This document shows, piece after piece, positions 35,387 to 44,300 of a stretch of DNA of 64,000 nucleotides. The notes beneath the pieces are model-generated. The model did not search any database, was not told the DNA's origin, and saw nothing but the letters and a program-made list of their open reading frames with translations. Every line of letters starts with the position of its first letter. Positions within the stretch are counted from its first letter, which is position 1. The translations under genes and the position numbers were made by a program. This stretch comes from Novosphingobium sp. Chol11 (GTDB lineage: Bacteria; Pseudomonadota; Alphaproteobacteria; Sphingomonadales; Sphingomonadaceae). The stretch spans positions 1 to 64,000 of the forward strand of contig NZ_OBMU01000005.1 in NCBI RefSeq assembly GCF_900218065.1. The letters are read 5' to 3'.

Positions 35387-35758
35387 TCAGGAATAGACCC
35401 CGGCAGCCATACGATCGAGATCTTCCATGACGATATCGATATCGCCATTCGCAACCAATTCCGCGGCCGTTTTCCCAACTCCAGAAATGGGTTGATGCTT
35501 GAACCAGATAACCGCCTTGCCTTCTTCGCCTGCAAGTTCTGCCGCTCGCGTTATAACTCGGGCTATTTCCTCCAGTTTAATCTGCACGGTCGGGGCGGAG
35601 GGATACAGAGTCATGGCCTTAGGATCCAGGCGAGCAACGCGAGCCAAATGCGCCATGGAGAAGCGCAGGCGCTCCGCCAGACGACGGGGCGAGATGATCT
35701 CATTCTCGCGAATGTCATCCTGGAAGGCTGCAGTCATAGGGCAGTCCATATTCAACAT
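35387..35758 (-). CDS. solitary Xre/MbcA/ParS-like protein
   Basis: A 123-aa protein with a helix-turn-helix-like N-terminus (ISPRRLAERLRFSMAHLARVARLD) and a DUF2384-like end (FKHQPISGVGKTAAELVANGDIDIVMEDLDRM). It resembles a second antitoxin without an adjacent toxin. It lies just downstream of parB in the same orientation. It may neutralise the nearby RES toxin or a chromosomal one, or regulate partition genes. The start is uncertain (ATG at 35758, 35749 or 35737). Confidence 0.75.
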   Translation of the reverse strand: MLNMDCPMTAAFQDDIRENEIISPRRLAERLRFSMAHLARVARLDPKAMTLYPSAPTVQIKLEEIARVITRAAELAGEEGKAVIWFKHQPISGVGKTAAELVANGDIDIVMEDLDRMAAGVYS

Positions 35759-35801
35759 GTGAAGACAAAACTCTCACGTCTCAGAACCGCTGAAGATTGT
35801 C

Positions 35802-36818
35802 CTAGCTCCAATGCTGATCGAGCAGCGCTTTCAACGCGGCCTCCGCTTCAGCCCGCGTACCACCGGCATGCGGGAGCAAGGTAAGTTTGAGACCCTTACG
35901 ATCCACCGCCTCCACTTTCAGCAATGGTTTCCCCCCTTCGGACACGATCGTTTCCGGCTTTCCTGACTTCTTGGGGGATCCTGACCTCTTGGGGGGATCG
36001 GCGGCCAGAGCGAGCGCGCGTATGATATCGGGGACCGGCATCGGTGCTGCGCGATCGGACTGCACCTGAGCGAGACGTCCCGCCTCGGCGAACACACGCT
36101 GCCGCCGATCCTCCGGTTTCAAGAGAGGCTTGATCGCGGTGACATGCTTGATCCTGAGATCCTGCGGAAGGGCGAAGGCCGCCATCAGTTCCGCCGGCAG
36201 CCGGGCAAGGTCGAGATAGCGGCTGAGCCAGCTTTCCGTGACATTGATCCGCTCGGCCATCACCTTCTGGCGCCCCTCATAATAGGCGTCGAGCGCGCGC
36301 AGATAGTCGCGCGCGCGCTCCAGATCGGTGAGATCGTCGCGCGCCCGATTCTCGAGGTCAGCGAGACGGAAGGCCTCCTCGTCGGTAAGGCTACGGATAT
36401 CGACGAGAAAGCGGAAATCCGGATAGTTGTGGGCGCGCAGCCAACTGATCGTCCAATGCCGGCGCGCGCCGCAAATCACCTCGAAATCGAAGGCAGGATC
36501 GTCCTTCACGCGGCGAACGATGGCGGGCATTTCTTGCTTGCCCTGCGCCTTGATGCTCTCGATGAGGTCGGCGCACCGCTCCTCATTGAGGAGCGCATAT
36601 TCGCGGTTATGCCCCGCCCACATTCGGCAGCGCGCGGGATCGACAAGCTCATGGGTGCGCGAGACGACGCTGCCCGTCGCCAATTCGGCAAGCCGGCTTT
36701 CCCGGCCCGCCAGCACGCTCGCACCGATGCCAGGGCGCCGCGCCGCTGGGGCTTGCGCCCCCGGGTCGATTCCGGCGACCAGATCAGCCGCGAAGTTGGC
36801 GTTCTTCTTGCTCATCAT
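35802..36818 (-). CDS. parB: plasmid partition protein ParB/RepB
   Basis: A 338-aa centromere-binding protein. The ParB N-terminal nuclease-like region spans CADLIESIKAQGKQEMPAIV and FEVICGARRHWTISWL; the helix-turn-helix lies around MAERINVTESWLSRYLDLA. The C-terminal part has a Lys/Pro/Ser linker and a short dimerisation domain. It closes the leftward repA-parA-parB array. Palindromes at 36836 and 38234 are its probable binding sites. Confidence 0.93.
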   Translation of the reverse strand: MMSKKNANFAADLVAGIDPGAQAPAARRPGIGASVLAGRESRLAELATGSVVSRTHELVDPARCRMWAGHNREYALLNEERCADLIESIKAQGKQEMPAIVRRVKDDPAFDFEVICGARRHWTISWLRAHNYPDFRFLVDIRSLTDEEAFRLADLENRARDDLTDLERARDYLRALDAYYEGRQKVMAERINVTESWLSRYLDLARLPAELMAAFALPQDLRIKHVTAIKPLLKPEDRRQRVFAEAGRLAQVQSDRAAPMPVPDIIRALALAADPPKRSGSPKKSGKPETIVSEGGKPLLKVEAVDRKGLKLTLLPHAGGTRAEAEAALKALLDQHWS

Positions 36819-36835
36819 CCACCCCTTCTACCCGG

Positions 36836-36853
36836 AATTGCACCGGTGCAATT
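36836..36853. promoter_or_regulatory. candidate parS palindrome, copy 1
   Basis: AATTGCACCGGTGCAATT, a perfect 18-bp palindrome in the parA-parB gap, repeated at 38236-38257. Its 16-bp core fits the general TT-N2-C-N4-G-N2-AA layout of ParB/RepB sites in alphaproteobacterial plasmids. Confidence 0.75.
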
Positions 36854-36862
36854 TTGCTCGCA

Positions 36863-38065
36863 TCAGGCGAGTCCCTCCTTGCGAAGCCGCGTCAAATGGC
36901 TCGGCCACATCGACCGAATGTCGACCTCAATTTCACTGTTCACGCCATCAAGATAGGCAAGGCAGCGGTTGCGCACCGTCGAACTGGTGACCGGGCCGTC
37001 CAGCTCGTAGACGGTCATCAGCCGCGCCGTTGCATTGTCGATTTCGGCCGAATCCTTGAGCGGCGTACGGACGATCGCGTGACCGAAAAGGGTCCGCATC
37101 AGGTTCAGCAGTTCCTTCTGCATCGACTTATTCTCATCGACCTTGGACGCCACAAAGCGCAGGAACTGCAGCGACGGCGCCAAGCCGCGATCGGCCAGCG
37201 TCTCTATGGTCTCATCGAGCATGGCGAGGAAGGCCGCCGTCGACGAGAAGTCCATCACCGTCGGCGGAACCGGCACCACCAGCGCATTGGCCGCGCGCAG
37301 CACCGAAAGCGAGATCGCGCCGAGCGCCGGAGGCGGATCGAGAACCACCACATCGAACCGATCGGCAATGCTCGCGATGCCTTGCGCCATGCGGTCGATC
37401 AGGTTCCCCTGCCCCCGCGCCATGCGCGCTGCGATTTCATATTCCGACTGGAACAGCCGCAGATTGGCCGGAACAAGCTCGAGGCCGTCGAAGTGGGTCT
37501 TGCGCAGGGCATAGTCGAGCGACTCCATGTCGTCGTGCCGCAGGAATGGATAGAGCGTGTCCTCCTCGGTCAGGTCGAGGTCGGGCACATAGCCGAATAG
37601 CGTGGTTGCCGACGCTTGGCTGTCGCAATCGATGAGAGCCACCCGGTAGCCCTTGATCGCGAGATATTGGGCCAGGTGCACCGAAAGAGTCGATTTCCCC
37701 ACCCCGCCCTTGAAGTTCTGCACCGCGATAACGCAGCAGGGATCGGTTGCGGCCCGCCAGGGCCGGGTGCCGAACAGTCCGCGCATGTCGTTGAGCTGCG
37801 CCAGGGTATAGCCGACACGCCGATTATTCTCGGTTCGCGGAGGCGGCGGCAAGCGGCCGTCCTTCTCGGCCTCGCGAATGGCCGCCGCGGTTCGGCCGAC
37901 CAGTTCCGCGGCCTTGCCAATCGGGAACGTCGGCTCGCGCCGCTCGTCCGCCCGGGCACTCCGCGCGGAGTCGCGGAGCCGCTCGAGGACAGAGCTGGTC
38001 CGTTGTGCGAGCGTCGAGACGGACAGCAGGTCCTGCGTGCCCTCAATGTCGAGTGATGCAGCCAA
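36863..38065 (-). CDS. parA: plasmid partition ATPase ParA
   Basis: A type Ia ParA of about 400 aa. An N-terminal helix-turn-helix (PIGKAAELVGRTAAAIREAEKDGRL) precedes the deviant Walker A VQNFKGGVGKSTLSVHL, Walker A' VALIDCDSQASAT and Walker B FDVVVLDPPPALG. No ATG fits the N-terminus. TTG at 38065 has AAGGGGG upstream and is preferred; TTG at 38104 would add 13 residues. The AAGGGGG lies in one arm of a hairpin (GCCCCCT 38071-38077, AGGGGGC 38089-38095). It separates repA from parB and should drive plasmid segregation. Confidence 0.93.
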   Translation of the reverse strand: MAASLDIEGTQDLLSVSTLAQRTSSVLERLRDSARSARADERREPTFPIGKAAELVGRTAAAIREAEKDGRLPPPPRTENNRRVGYTLAQLNDMRGLFGTRPWRAATDPCCVIAVQNFKGGVGKSTLSVHLAQYLAIKGYRVALIDCDSQASATTLFGYVPDLDLTEEDTLYPFLRHDDMESLDYALRKTHFDGLELVPANLRLFQSEYEIAARMARGQGNLIDRMAQGIASIADRFDVVVLDPPPALGAISLSVLRAANALVVPVPPTVMDFSSTAAFLAMLDETIETLADRGLAPSLQFLRFVASKVDENKSMQKELLNLMRTLFGHAIVRTPLKDSAEIDNATARLMTVYELDGPVTSSTVRNRCLAYLDGVNSEIEVDIRSMWPSHLTRLRKEGLA

Positions 38066-38208
38066 GAGAGGCCCCCTTGCGAAACTAGAGGGGGCATAGC
38101 TCAATTTGCACTTTTAGGTCAATCGAAGGCTGATTTTCGCAAGTCGGCCCAGCCCGAAGCGCGAAACTTGCCCAATCTGCGCCGCAGACCTTTTGCGCCC
38201 CCTCGCAA

Positions 38209-38224
38209 CCTGACCCCTTGGGGG
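38209..38224 (-). repeat. inverted iteron between repA and parA
   Basis: Reverse complement reads CCCCC-AAGG-GGTCAGG, matching the iteron core of the origin at 39520-39784. It sits upstream of parA, where RepA binding could repress par expression or aid plasmid pairing. Confidence 0.6.
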
Positions 38225-38233
38225 CAGTTCACC

Positions 38234-38259
38234 CCGAAATTGCACCGGTGCAATTTCGG
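38234..38259. promoter_or_regulatory. candidate parS palindrome, copy 2
   Basis: A perfect 26-bp palindrome centred on TTGCACCGGTGCAA, two bases after the repA stop. It shares the 18-bp core with the copy at 36836. Confidence 0.78.
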
Positions 38260-38260
38260 C

Positions 38261-39424
38261 TCAGGGGCGCCCGCGTCGTGCCAGGAAACTCTCGCAGAAG
38301 CCGGTCCAGGATGCGATCAGCTTGGCGCCCTTGAGCTTCGCCAGCCTTTCGCCCATCTGCGCGCGATAGGCATCGGCAATGAGATCGATGTCCCAACCGC
38401 CGCCAGCCGAACGGCCGATGGCCGCGAGCGTGTCCGAGCCAAAGCGGATCGTGCCGTTCGGGAAGGTGACCTCCCCTGCCCCAGCCTTATCCTTTGACAC
38501 CAAGGCCGCCACCGCCGCCTGTGTGACAGCCTCGACGGCAACGGTCTCCACCTCGTCCTCGCGCCGCGCCTTTCTGCCCGCAGAGTGCCGACCGATCTCA
38601 TCCACGGTCGCGATTTGGGCCGGAGCATCCTTGGGCTCAAAGCGGAATTCGATTTCGGTGACAGTTCTGCCCTGGCGGATCTCCCGCCACTCCACGCGAA
38701 AATGGGCGAGCTGGTCGATTTCGGCCTTCGCCTTTTCGAGAACTTTGCGGCGCAGCTGCGCGAAATCCTTGTAGACGTCCGGCGCGATGCCGAGCAGCGC
38801 ACGCAGCGCCGTCATGTCGCCCTTCCAGAGCGACTGGCGCCTATGCAGCCTCAGCGCCCCGATCTCGTACAGCTTGAGCGCATAGGTTGATCGGAAGCCG
38901 AGCACCGCCTGGCGGTTCAGGACCGCATAGGTCTCCGATTCCTGGATCAGCTTTCGGGCTTCGGGCGTGAACTCCCACTCGATCCACCCAGCGTCCGCGC
39001 CCTCTTCGTCTTCCGCTTCTTCGCGCGACGACGAGATAAGCGAAAAGCGCAGCGTCGCCTTCTTGCCGCGCCAGGACTTGTCGTCGACCGCGAAAAGCGT
39101 GCGGTGCAATTCCTCAAGCATATCCGAGATGCGCTCATTGCCCTTGTGGCCGCGGCGAATGTCCGCCTTTCGCATCTTGTGCGGGCGGTCCTCCCAGGCA
39201 TCACCGCCCGCGGTCAAAATCATCAGCGCAAGCAAACGCGAAGCAGTCAGGCTAAGCGACTGGCCTTTGACGAACTTGACCTCGACGATGCTGCCGGGCT
39301 TGGCGAACTCGTCACCGCCCTTTGCCTGCAGGGCGGCAGCCACCCGCATCGCCCGTCCCGGAGAAGCGTCATCGCCGGTGGGGGAGGGCGTTACAGCGTG
39401 ATCTAGGGCTTGCTCGTCATCCAT
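38261..39424 (-). CDS. repA: plasmid replication initiator RepA (Rep_3 type)
   Basis: A 387-aa initiator. The first winged helix includes SLTASRLLALMILTAGGDAW; the second includes STYALKLYEIGALRLHR followed by ALRALLGIAPDVYKDFAQLRRKVLEKAKAEI, the typical Rep_3 signature for iteron-binding initiators. The C-terminus contains a separate helical module ending FCESFLARRGRP. Five direct iterons and one more copy lie upstream, with an inverted pair close to the start, so autoregulation is likely. Confidence 0.9.
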   Translation of the reverse strand: MDDEQALDHAVTPSPTGDDASPGRAMRVAAALQAKGGDEFAKPGSIVEVKFVKGQSLSLTASRLLALMILTAGGDAWEDRPHKMRKADIRRGHKGNERISDMLEELHRTLFAVDDKSWRGKKATLRFSLISSSREEAEDEEGADAGWIEWEFTPEARKLIQESETYAVLNRQAVLGFRSTYALKLYEIGALRLHRRQSLWKGDMTALRALLGIAPDVYKDFAQLRRKVLEKAKAEIDQLAHFRVEWREIRQGRTVTEIEFRFEPKDAPAQIATVDEIGRHSAGRKARREDEVETVAVEAVTQAAVAALVSKDKAGAGEVTFPNGTIRFGSDTLAAIGRSAGGGWDIDLIADAYRAQMGERLAKLKGAKLIASWTGFCESFLARRGRP

Positions 39425-39468
39425 GCCATGAAGTCTGCGCCGATTCGTCCAGCGTGGGAGAAAATCTG

Positions 39469-39502
39469 CCTGACCTGTCCTTACGCGTCAAGTCAGGGCA
39501 GG
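39469..39502. promoter_or_regulatory. inverted iteron pair at the repA operator
   Basis: CCTGACC (39469-39475) faces AGTCAGGGCAGG (39491-39502), 45-78 bp upstream of the repA start. Rep_3 plasmids usually carry an inverted partial iteron here, through which the initiator dimer represses its own gene. Confidence 0.6.
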
Positions 39503-39519
39503 ATAGACACCGGATTCGG

Positions 39520-39784
39520 CCCCCAAGAGGTCAGGATGGAACTTCGCTCCGAAGCAGCAAACCATGAGGAAGTGCGGCGAGTCGCGTTTCCAAGCGCCCG
39601 GACCCGCGCAAACGGCAGCGCGGACGCCGAAGAAAGTCCCTGACGAACGCTATGGCGAGCGAATCACTCCAGCAGGAAGCTGTCCCCCATACGGTCAGGA
39701 AGGCCCCAGCAGGTCAGGTTGCATCCCCCGATCGGTCAGGGAAGCGCCCCCGGAAGGGCAGGCAAAATCCCCCGTCCGGTCAGG
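39520..39784 (+). repeat. iteron array, probable oriV
   Basis: The core CCCCC-N4-GGTCAGG occurs at 39520-39535 and then in an array with GGTCAGG at 39693, 39712, 39734, 39756 (as GGGCAGG) and 39778. The last four steps are 19, 22, 22 and 22 bp. The second array copy has CCCC instead of CCCCC. A 22-bp helical phasing of direct repeats beside a Rep_3 initiator gene is the standard form of an iteron origin. The 591-bp gap from 39425 to 40015 holds no gene. Confidence 0.85.
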
Positions 39785-39860
39785 ATAAGCTTGCTCAAAC
39801 CCGCAGAAATGCTGTGCTTTCGGCCTCCTGAATCTGAATCCTTTTGAATCGGAAAAGCTT

Positions 39861-39898
39861 CCGCTGCGAGCAGCGGCGTTTTGATTCTTTTTATTTTG
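39861..39898 (+). terminator. hairpin with T-rich tract, terminator or part of the origin melting region
   Basis: CCGCTGC-GA-GCAGCGG (39861-39876) followed by a tract rich in T to 39898. It may end transcripts, or it may be part of the A+T-rich unwinding element next to the iterons. Confidence 0.5.
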
Positions 39899-40015
39899 AG
39901 AAAGAGATCGGCGTCGCGCCTGATGCAATCGTTCAATCCCCCCGCCTGGAGGGATACGCGAAGTTAGCCGCCTACGATAGGCTGCCGGCCAAATGACCTT
40001 GCGCATGGAGGGTGC

Positions 40016-40342
40016 ATGATCAACTTCGCCAAGTTCGAGATCATCGGCCGGATCGGGGAAATCGACGCGCGGCCGAAAGTCACCCTGCTGTCGGTCTGCG
40101 CGAATTATCGCCGCAAGGGTGACGATAACGAATGGCAGGAAGACAGCCACTGGAACCGCGTGAGCGTCTTCAGCGAAGGCCAGCGAAAACATATCGCCGA
40201 CCGGGCTCAAGTCGGGGATCTCGTGCGCATAGCCGGACGGCTCAAGGACAACTCCTATGAACGCGACGGCGCGACGCACTACACAACCGATCGCATCGTC
40301 GAGGAATTCGGGATCCTGGCACCCAAAGGCATGCCGGGGTGA
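40016..40342 (+). CDS. single-stranded DNA-binding protein-like (no acidic tail)
   Basis: A 108-aa OB-fold protein. FAKFEIIGRIGEIDARPKVTLLSVCANYRR and HWNRVSVFSEGQRKHIADRAQVGDLVRIAGRLKDNSYERDG follow the SSB pattern. It ends ILAPKGMPG and lacks the acidic tip that recruits partners in cellular SSB. GGAGGG precedes the ATG. It opens the rightward DNA-processing block next to the origin. Confidence 0.85.
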   Translation: MINFAKFEIIGRIGEIDARPKVTLLSVCANYRRKGDDNEWQEDSHWNRVSVFSEGQRKHIADRAQVGDLVRIAGRLKDNSYERDGATHYTTDRIVEEFGILAPKGMPG

Positions 40343-40403
40343 AATATCGGGGAGGGGAGGGCGCAATCAGCAGCGGCGCTCCACCACTTCCGAGGATTAG
40401 TCG

Positions 40404-41270
40404 ATGCCCATAGCTGCTCCCCATCGCGCCAAAGCCATTGTCGAAGCCCTGGGTGGGATCTGGCGCGGTACGCGCGGCGAATGCCGGTGCCCGGCACATA
40501 ACGATCATGGTCCCAGCCTGTCGGTACGCCTGGGCGAGCGGGCGATCCTGTTCCACTGCTTTGCCGGCTGCGACACGCGCGATGTTCTGGCTGCTTTGCG
40601 CCGGCGCAAACTTCACGATGCGGAGCCGCTCACAATGCCGCGCCCGAAGGCGGCCGCGGACCATCGCGCTCTTGCACTTCGCCTATGGAAGGCGAGCCAG
40701 CCCATCGCCGGATCTCCAGCGGCCGATTATCTGGCGGCGCGCGGTCTGCCGCCTCCCTATCCGCGTTGCCTGCGCTACAGCCCGCGCACCATCGTCGGGG
40801 CCGGTGAGCGCCGCCGGTTCTTTCCGGCGATGATCGCCGCGGTCGAGAATGATCTGGGGGTTGTCGCCGTCCAGCGGACCTGCCTCGATCTCGCCGACAT
40901 CCTGCACAAACCCATGCCAAAGCCGAAGATTGCCCTTGGCCTTCTCGGCGACGCGGCCATTCGTCTGGCGCCGGCCGGCGAGGAGCTTGGCCTTGCCGAA
41001 GGCATCGAGGACGCCCTTTCAGCAATGGCCTGGTTCGGAACGCCCACCTGGGCGCTGGGCGGGGTCGAACGCCTTGGGCTTGTCGCCATCCCCGAACGGG
41101 TCAAGCGTATCATCGTCTATGGCGATCGCGGTGCCGCCGCTGCCGCCATGCTCAAAAAAGCCCGCCCCCATCTCACAGCCAATGGACGCGAACTGGTGCT
41201 CCGGCTGCCGGAACGGCACGCGGACTGGAATGATGCTTGGCGTGTCCGCCGGGCCGCCGAGGCGGCCTGA
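40404..41270 (+). CDS. CHC2 zinc-finger and Toprim primase-like protein
   Basis: A 288-aa plasmid protein. The zinc-ribbon reads GECRCPAHNDHGPSLSV and then LFHCFAGCDTRDVL, as in DnaG-type CHC2 fingers. The C-terminal Toprim region has LAEGIEDALSAMAW (Glu) and RIIVYGDRGAAAAAML (the acidic pair is reduced to GDRG). It matches the DUF7146/Toprim family of mobile elements; probable role is priming the complementary strand after transfer. A GGGGAGGGGAGGG box lies 55 bp upstream. Confidence 0.88.
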   Translation: MPIAAPHRAKAIVEALGGIWRGTRGECRCPAHNDHGPSLSVRLGERAILFHCFAGCDTRDVLAALRRRKLHDAEPLTMPRPKAAADHRALALRLWKASQPIAGSPAADYLAARGLPPPYPRCLRYSPRTIVGAGERRRFFPAMIAAVENDLGVVAVQRTCLDLADILHKPMPKPKIALGLLGDAAIRLAPAGEELGLAEGIEDALSAMAWFGTPTWALGGVERLGLVAIPERVKRIIVYGDRGAAAAAMLKKARPHLTANGRELVLRLPERHADWNDAWRVRRAAEAA

Positions 41271-41336
41271 AAGGGGAGGGAGCCTTCCGGCTGATGACCT
41301 GGCGCTGATGCCAGGTGTCAGACCTGGAGATGCCCC

Positions 41337-44300
41337 ATGGCCACACACCCCCTCGCGCTCACGCTGCCGCTCGATGATCCCGCCCGTACCGCTGCTCAAG
41401 GCATAGCCGACCGGCTGTCCGAAGGATGTCCGGTTGCACGTAACGACCTCCTTGCCGAAATGACCTCCGCTTTCGGTGGCTCGAGCGCCGATGGCCTGTG
41501 GTCATTGCGCGACGCCTACGATGTGCTCGAACTCGCGCAGGTCCTCCATCTGAAGAACGCGACGCTCCCGGCAGATGCGAATGCGCGGCTCGCCCAGCTG
41601 ATCGCTATGACGGCGGCGCTTCCCACGCAAAGCGTGCGTAGCGAAACGCAGATCGCGTTCCAGCAATTCTCGACACCGGCGCCGATCGGCTTCCTTGCCG
41701 CCAAGGCAGCCGCGATCACGGCACACGATATCGTGCTCGAGCCCTCGGCCGGGACCGGCCTCCTGGCCGTACACGCCCATCTCGCCGGCGCGCGCCTCCT
41801 TCTCAATGATATCGATGCCTGGCGCACGCGTTTGCTGCGTCACGCCTTTCCCGAAGGCAGGCTGAGCACGCATGATGGCGAACTGATCGACGATATGCTC
41901 GATCCGCAACTGGTGCCGAGCGTCGTGCTCCTCAATCCGCCCTTCTCGCGAAGCCAGGGGCGCGCGCGCGATCGCCATGCCGCGCTTCGCCATTTGCGCT
42001 CCGCGCTGTTGCGGCTTGCTCCAGGCGGGCGCTGCGCCGTTATTCTCCCCGACCGCATCGAGACGGAGGACGCGGATTGGCTGCACGCCACTGCGGGCGC
42101 GCATGCCCGGCTGCATCTCGACCTGCCGCCCGATGCCTATGCCAAGCACGGCACCGGCCAGGCAGTCCAGCTCATACTCCTCGAAAAGGACGGGGCAGGG
42201 GGCTCGGTCCCGCGCCAGACCTGCACGACGCTCGGCGCTGCGCTTGCGGCCATCGATGCGATGGCGACCCCATGCGCGCCGCAGCCGCAGCCGATCTCCC
42301 GCCCCAGCGGATTGTTCCGGGGCCTCACGCGGCGGACCCGCCCCGTCTGCTCGCGTGCGGCGGTGACCCTGCCCACGACCCGCGCGGTCGCCTATCACCG
42401 TCTCGACGCGCCCGCACCCGCGGGCGAACCGCAAGGGATTTACCTGCCCTATCGGCCGAGCCGTCTGCTGATTGCCGATGCTCGTGAGCACCCAAGCGCG
42501 CTGGTCGAATCGCAGGCAATGGGATCGATTGCCGCACCCCCGGTCGCTTATGAACCCGTGCTGCCGGCCAGGATCCTGGACGACGGCCTGCTCTCGGACG
42601 CGCAGCTCGAAACGCTGATCTACGCTGGCGCGGCGTTCGAGCGCGATCTTCCCGGGCGGTTCATATCCAGCGAGGAGGGTCTTTCGCTGTCGCCGGCAGA
42701 GGCCGGTAACGCCTATCGGACCGGCTTTTTCCTTGGCGATGGCACGGGCGCCGGCAAGGGGCGGCAGGTGGCAGGCGTCATCCTCGACCAGTGGTTGCGT
42801 GGCAACCGCCGCCACCTCTGGATATCCAAGAGCGAGACGCTGGTCGAAGACGCTCGCCGGGACTGGTCGGCGCTTGGCGGCTTGCCGCTCGACATCCAGC
42901 ATCTCAACCAGTGGAAGCTCGGCACCCCGATCGCGCTGGGCGATGGGATCCTCTTCCTGACCTATGCCACCCTGCGCTCCAACCGCGGCGACAGGGGCAC
43001 GCGGCTGCGCCAGCTGATCGAATGGATGGGTGAGGATTTCAGCGGCGTCATCGTTTTCGACGAGGCGCATGAAATGGCCGGGGTGGCCGGCGGCGAGGGC
43101 CGGTTCGGCGCCACGAAAGGGTCCGAGCAGGGCATTGCCGGCGTCCGCCTGCAAAATCTCGCTCCGCGCGCCCGGATTCTCTACGCCTCGGCGACGGGCG
43201 CCTCGGATGTCAACAATCTTGCCTATGCGACACGCCTCGGATTGTGGGGACCGCAGACGGCCTTCGCCGACCGGCGGGCCTTCGTGGAATCCCTGCGCCG
43301 AGGCGGCATCGCGGCGATGGAGTTGATCGCCCGCGACCTCAAAGCGCAGGGCCTCTATGCCGCGCGGGCGCTCAGCTTCGCCGGCGTCGAATATGACATC
43401 CTCGAGCATCGGCTCAGCGAAGAACAGATCGCCGTCTACAATGCCTATGCCGATGCCTGGGCGATCATTCACAACAATCTGCAGGCCGCGCTCGCCGCCA
43501 CGCGCGTCACCGACGGCTTCAGCGGTGCCACCTATAATAGCGGCGCGAAGGCCGCGGCATTGTCGATCTTCGAATCGACCAAGCAACGCTTCTTCGGCCA
43601 GATCCTGCTGTCGATGAAGCTGCCCTCGCTGATCCCGGCGATCGCCGCCGATCTCGCGCGCGGCGACTGCGCCGTCGTCCAGCTCGTGTCGACCTCGGAA
43701 GCGATGCTCGATCGTGCCCTTGCCGACCTGTCCCCCGAGGAGCGCGCCTGGCTCGATATCGAGCTGTCCCCGCGCGAATTCCTGGTCGATTATCTGACCG
43801 CGGCCTTTCCCGTGCGCCAGATGCGCACCTATACCGACGATAGCGGCACGGTGCGCTCGGAACCGATGATCGACGAGGCCGGGCAGCCCGTGCTGTGCCG
43901 GGAAGCGATGGCCATGCGCGACCAGCTCCTCGAGCAACTCTGTGCGCTGCCGGTCGTCGGCTCGGCGCTCGATCACATAATCGGGCATTTCGGGACGGAG
44001 GCTGTGGCCGAGGTGACGGGCCGCAGCCGGCGGATCGTCGTCGATGCCGACGGCCGTCAGCGGATCGAACGGCGCAGCGCGCGCACGAACCTCGCGGAGA
44101 CCGACATCTTCATGCGCGGCGAAAAGCGCATCCTGATCTTCTCCGACGCCGGCGGCACGGGGCGGAGTTACCACGCCAGCCTCGACGCGCCCAATCAGAG
44201 CCGCCGCATTCACTATCTCCTCGAGCCCGGTTGGCGCGCGGACGCGGCGATCCAGGGGCTGGGCCGCACGCACCGCACCCACCAAGCCTGCCCGCCCTTG

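Noticed and set aside
39485..39790. CRISPR array
   Set aside because: The repeats are short (16-bp core, 19-22 bp period), have no spacers of constant length, and fit Rep_3 iterons beside repA.
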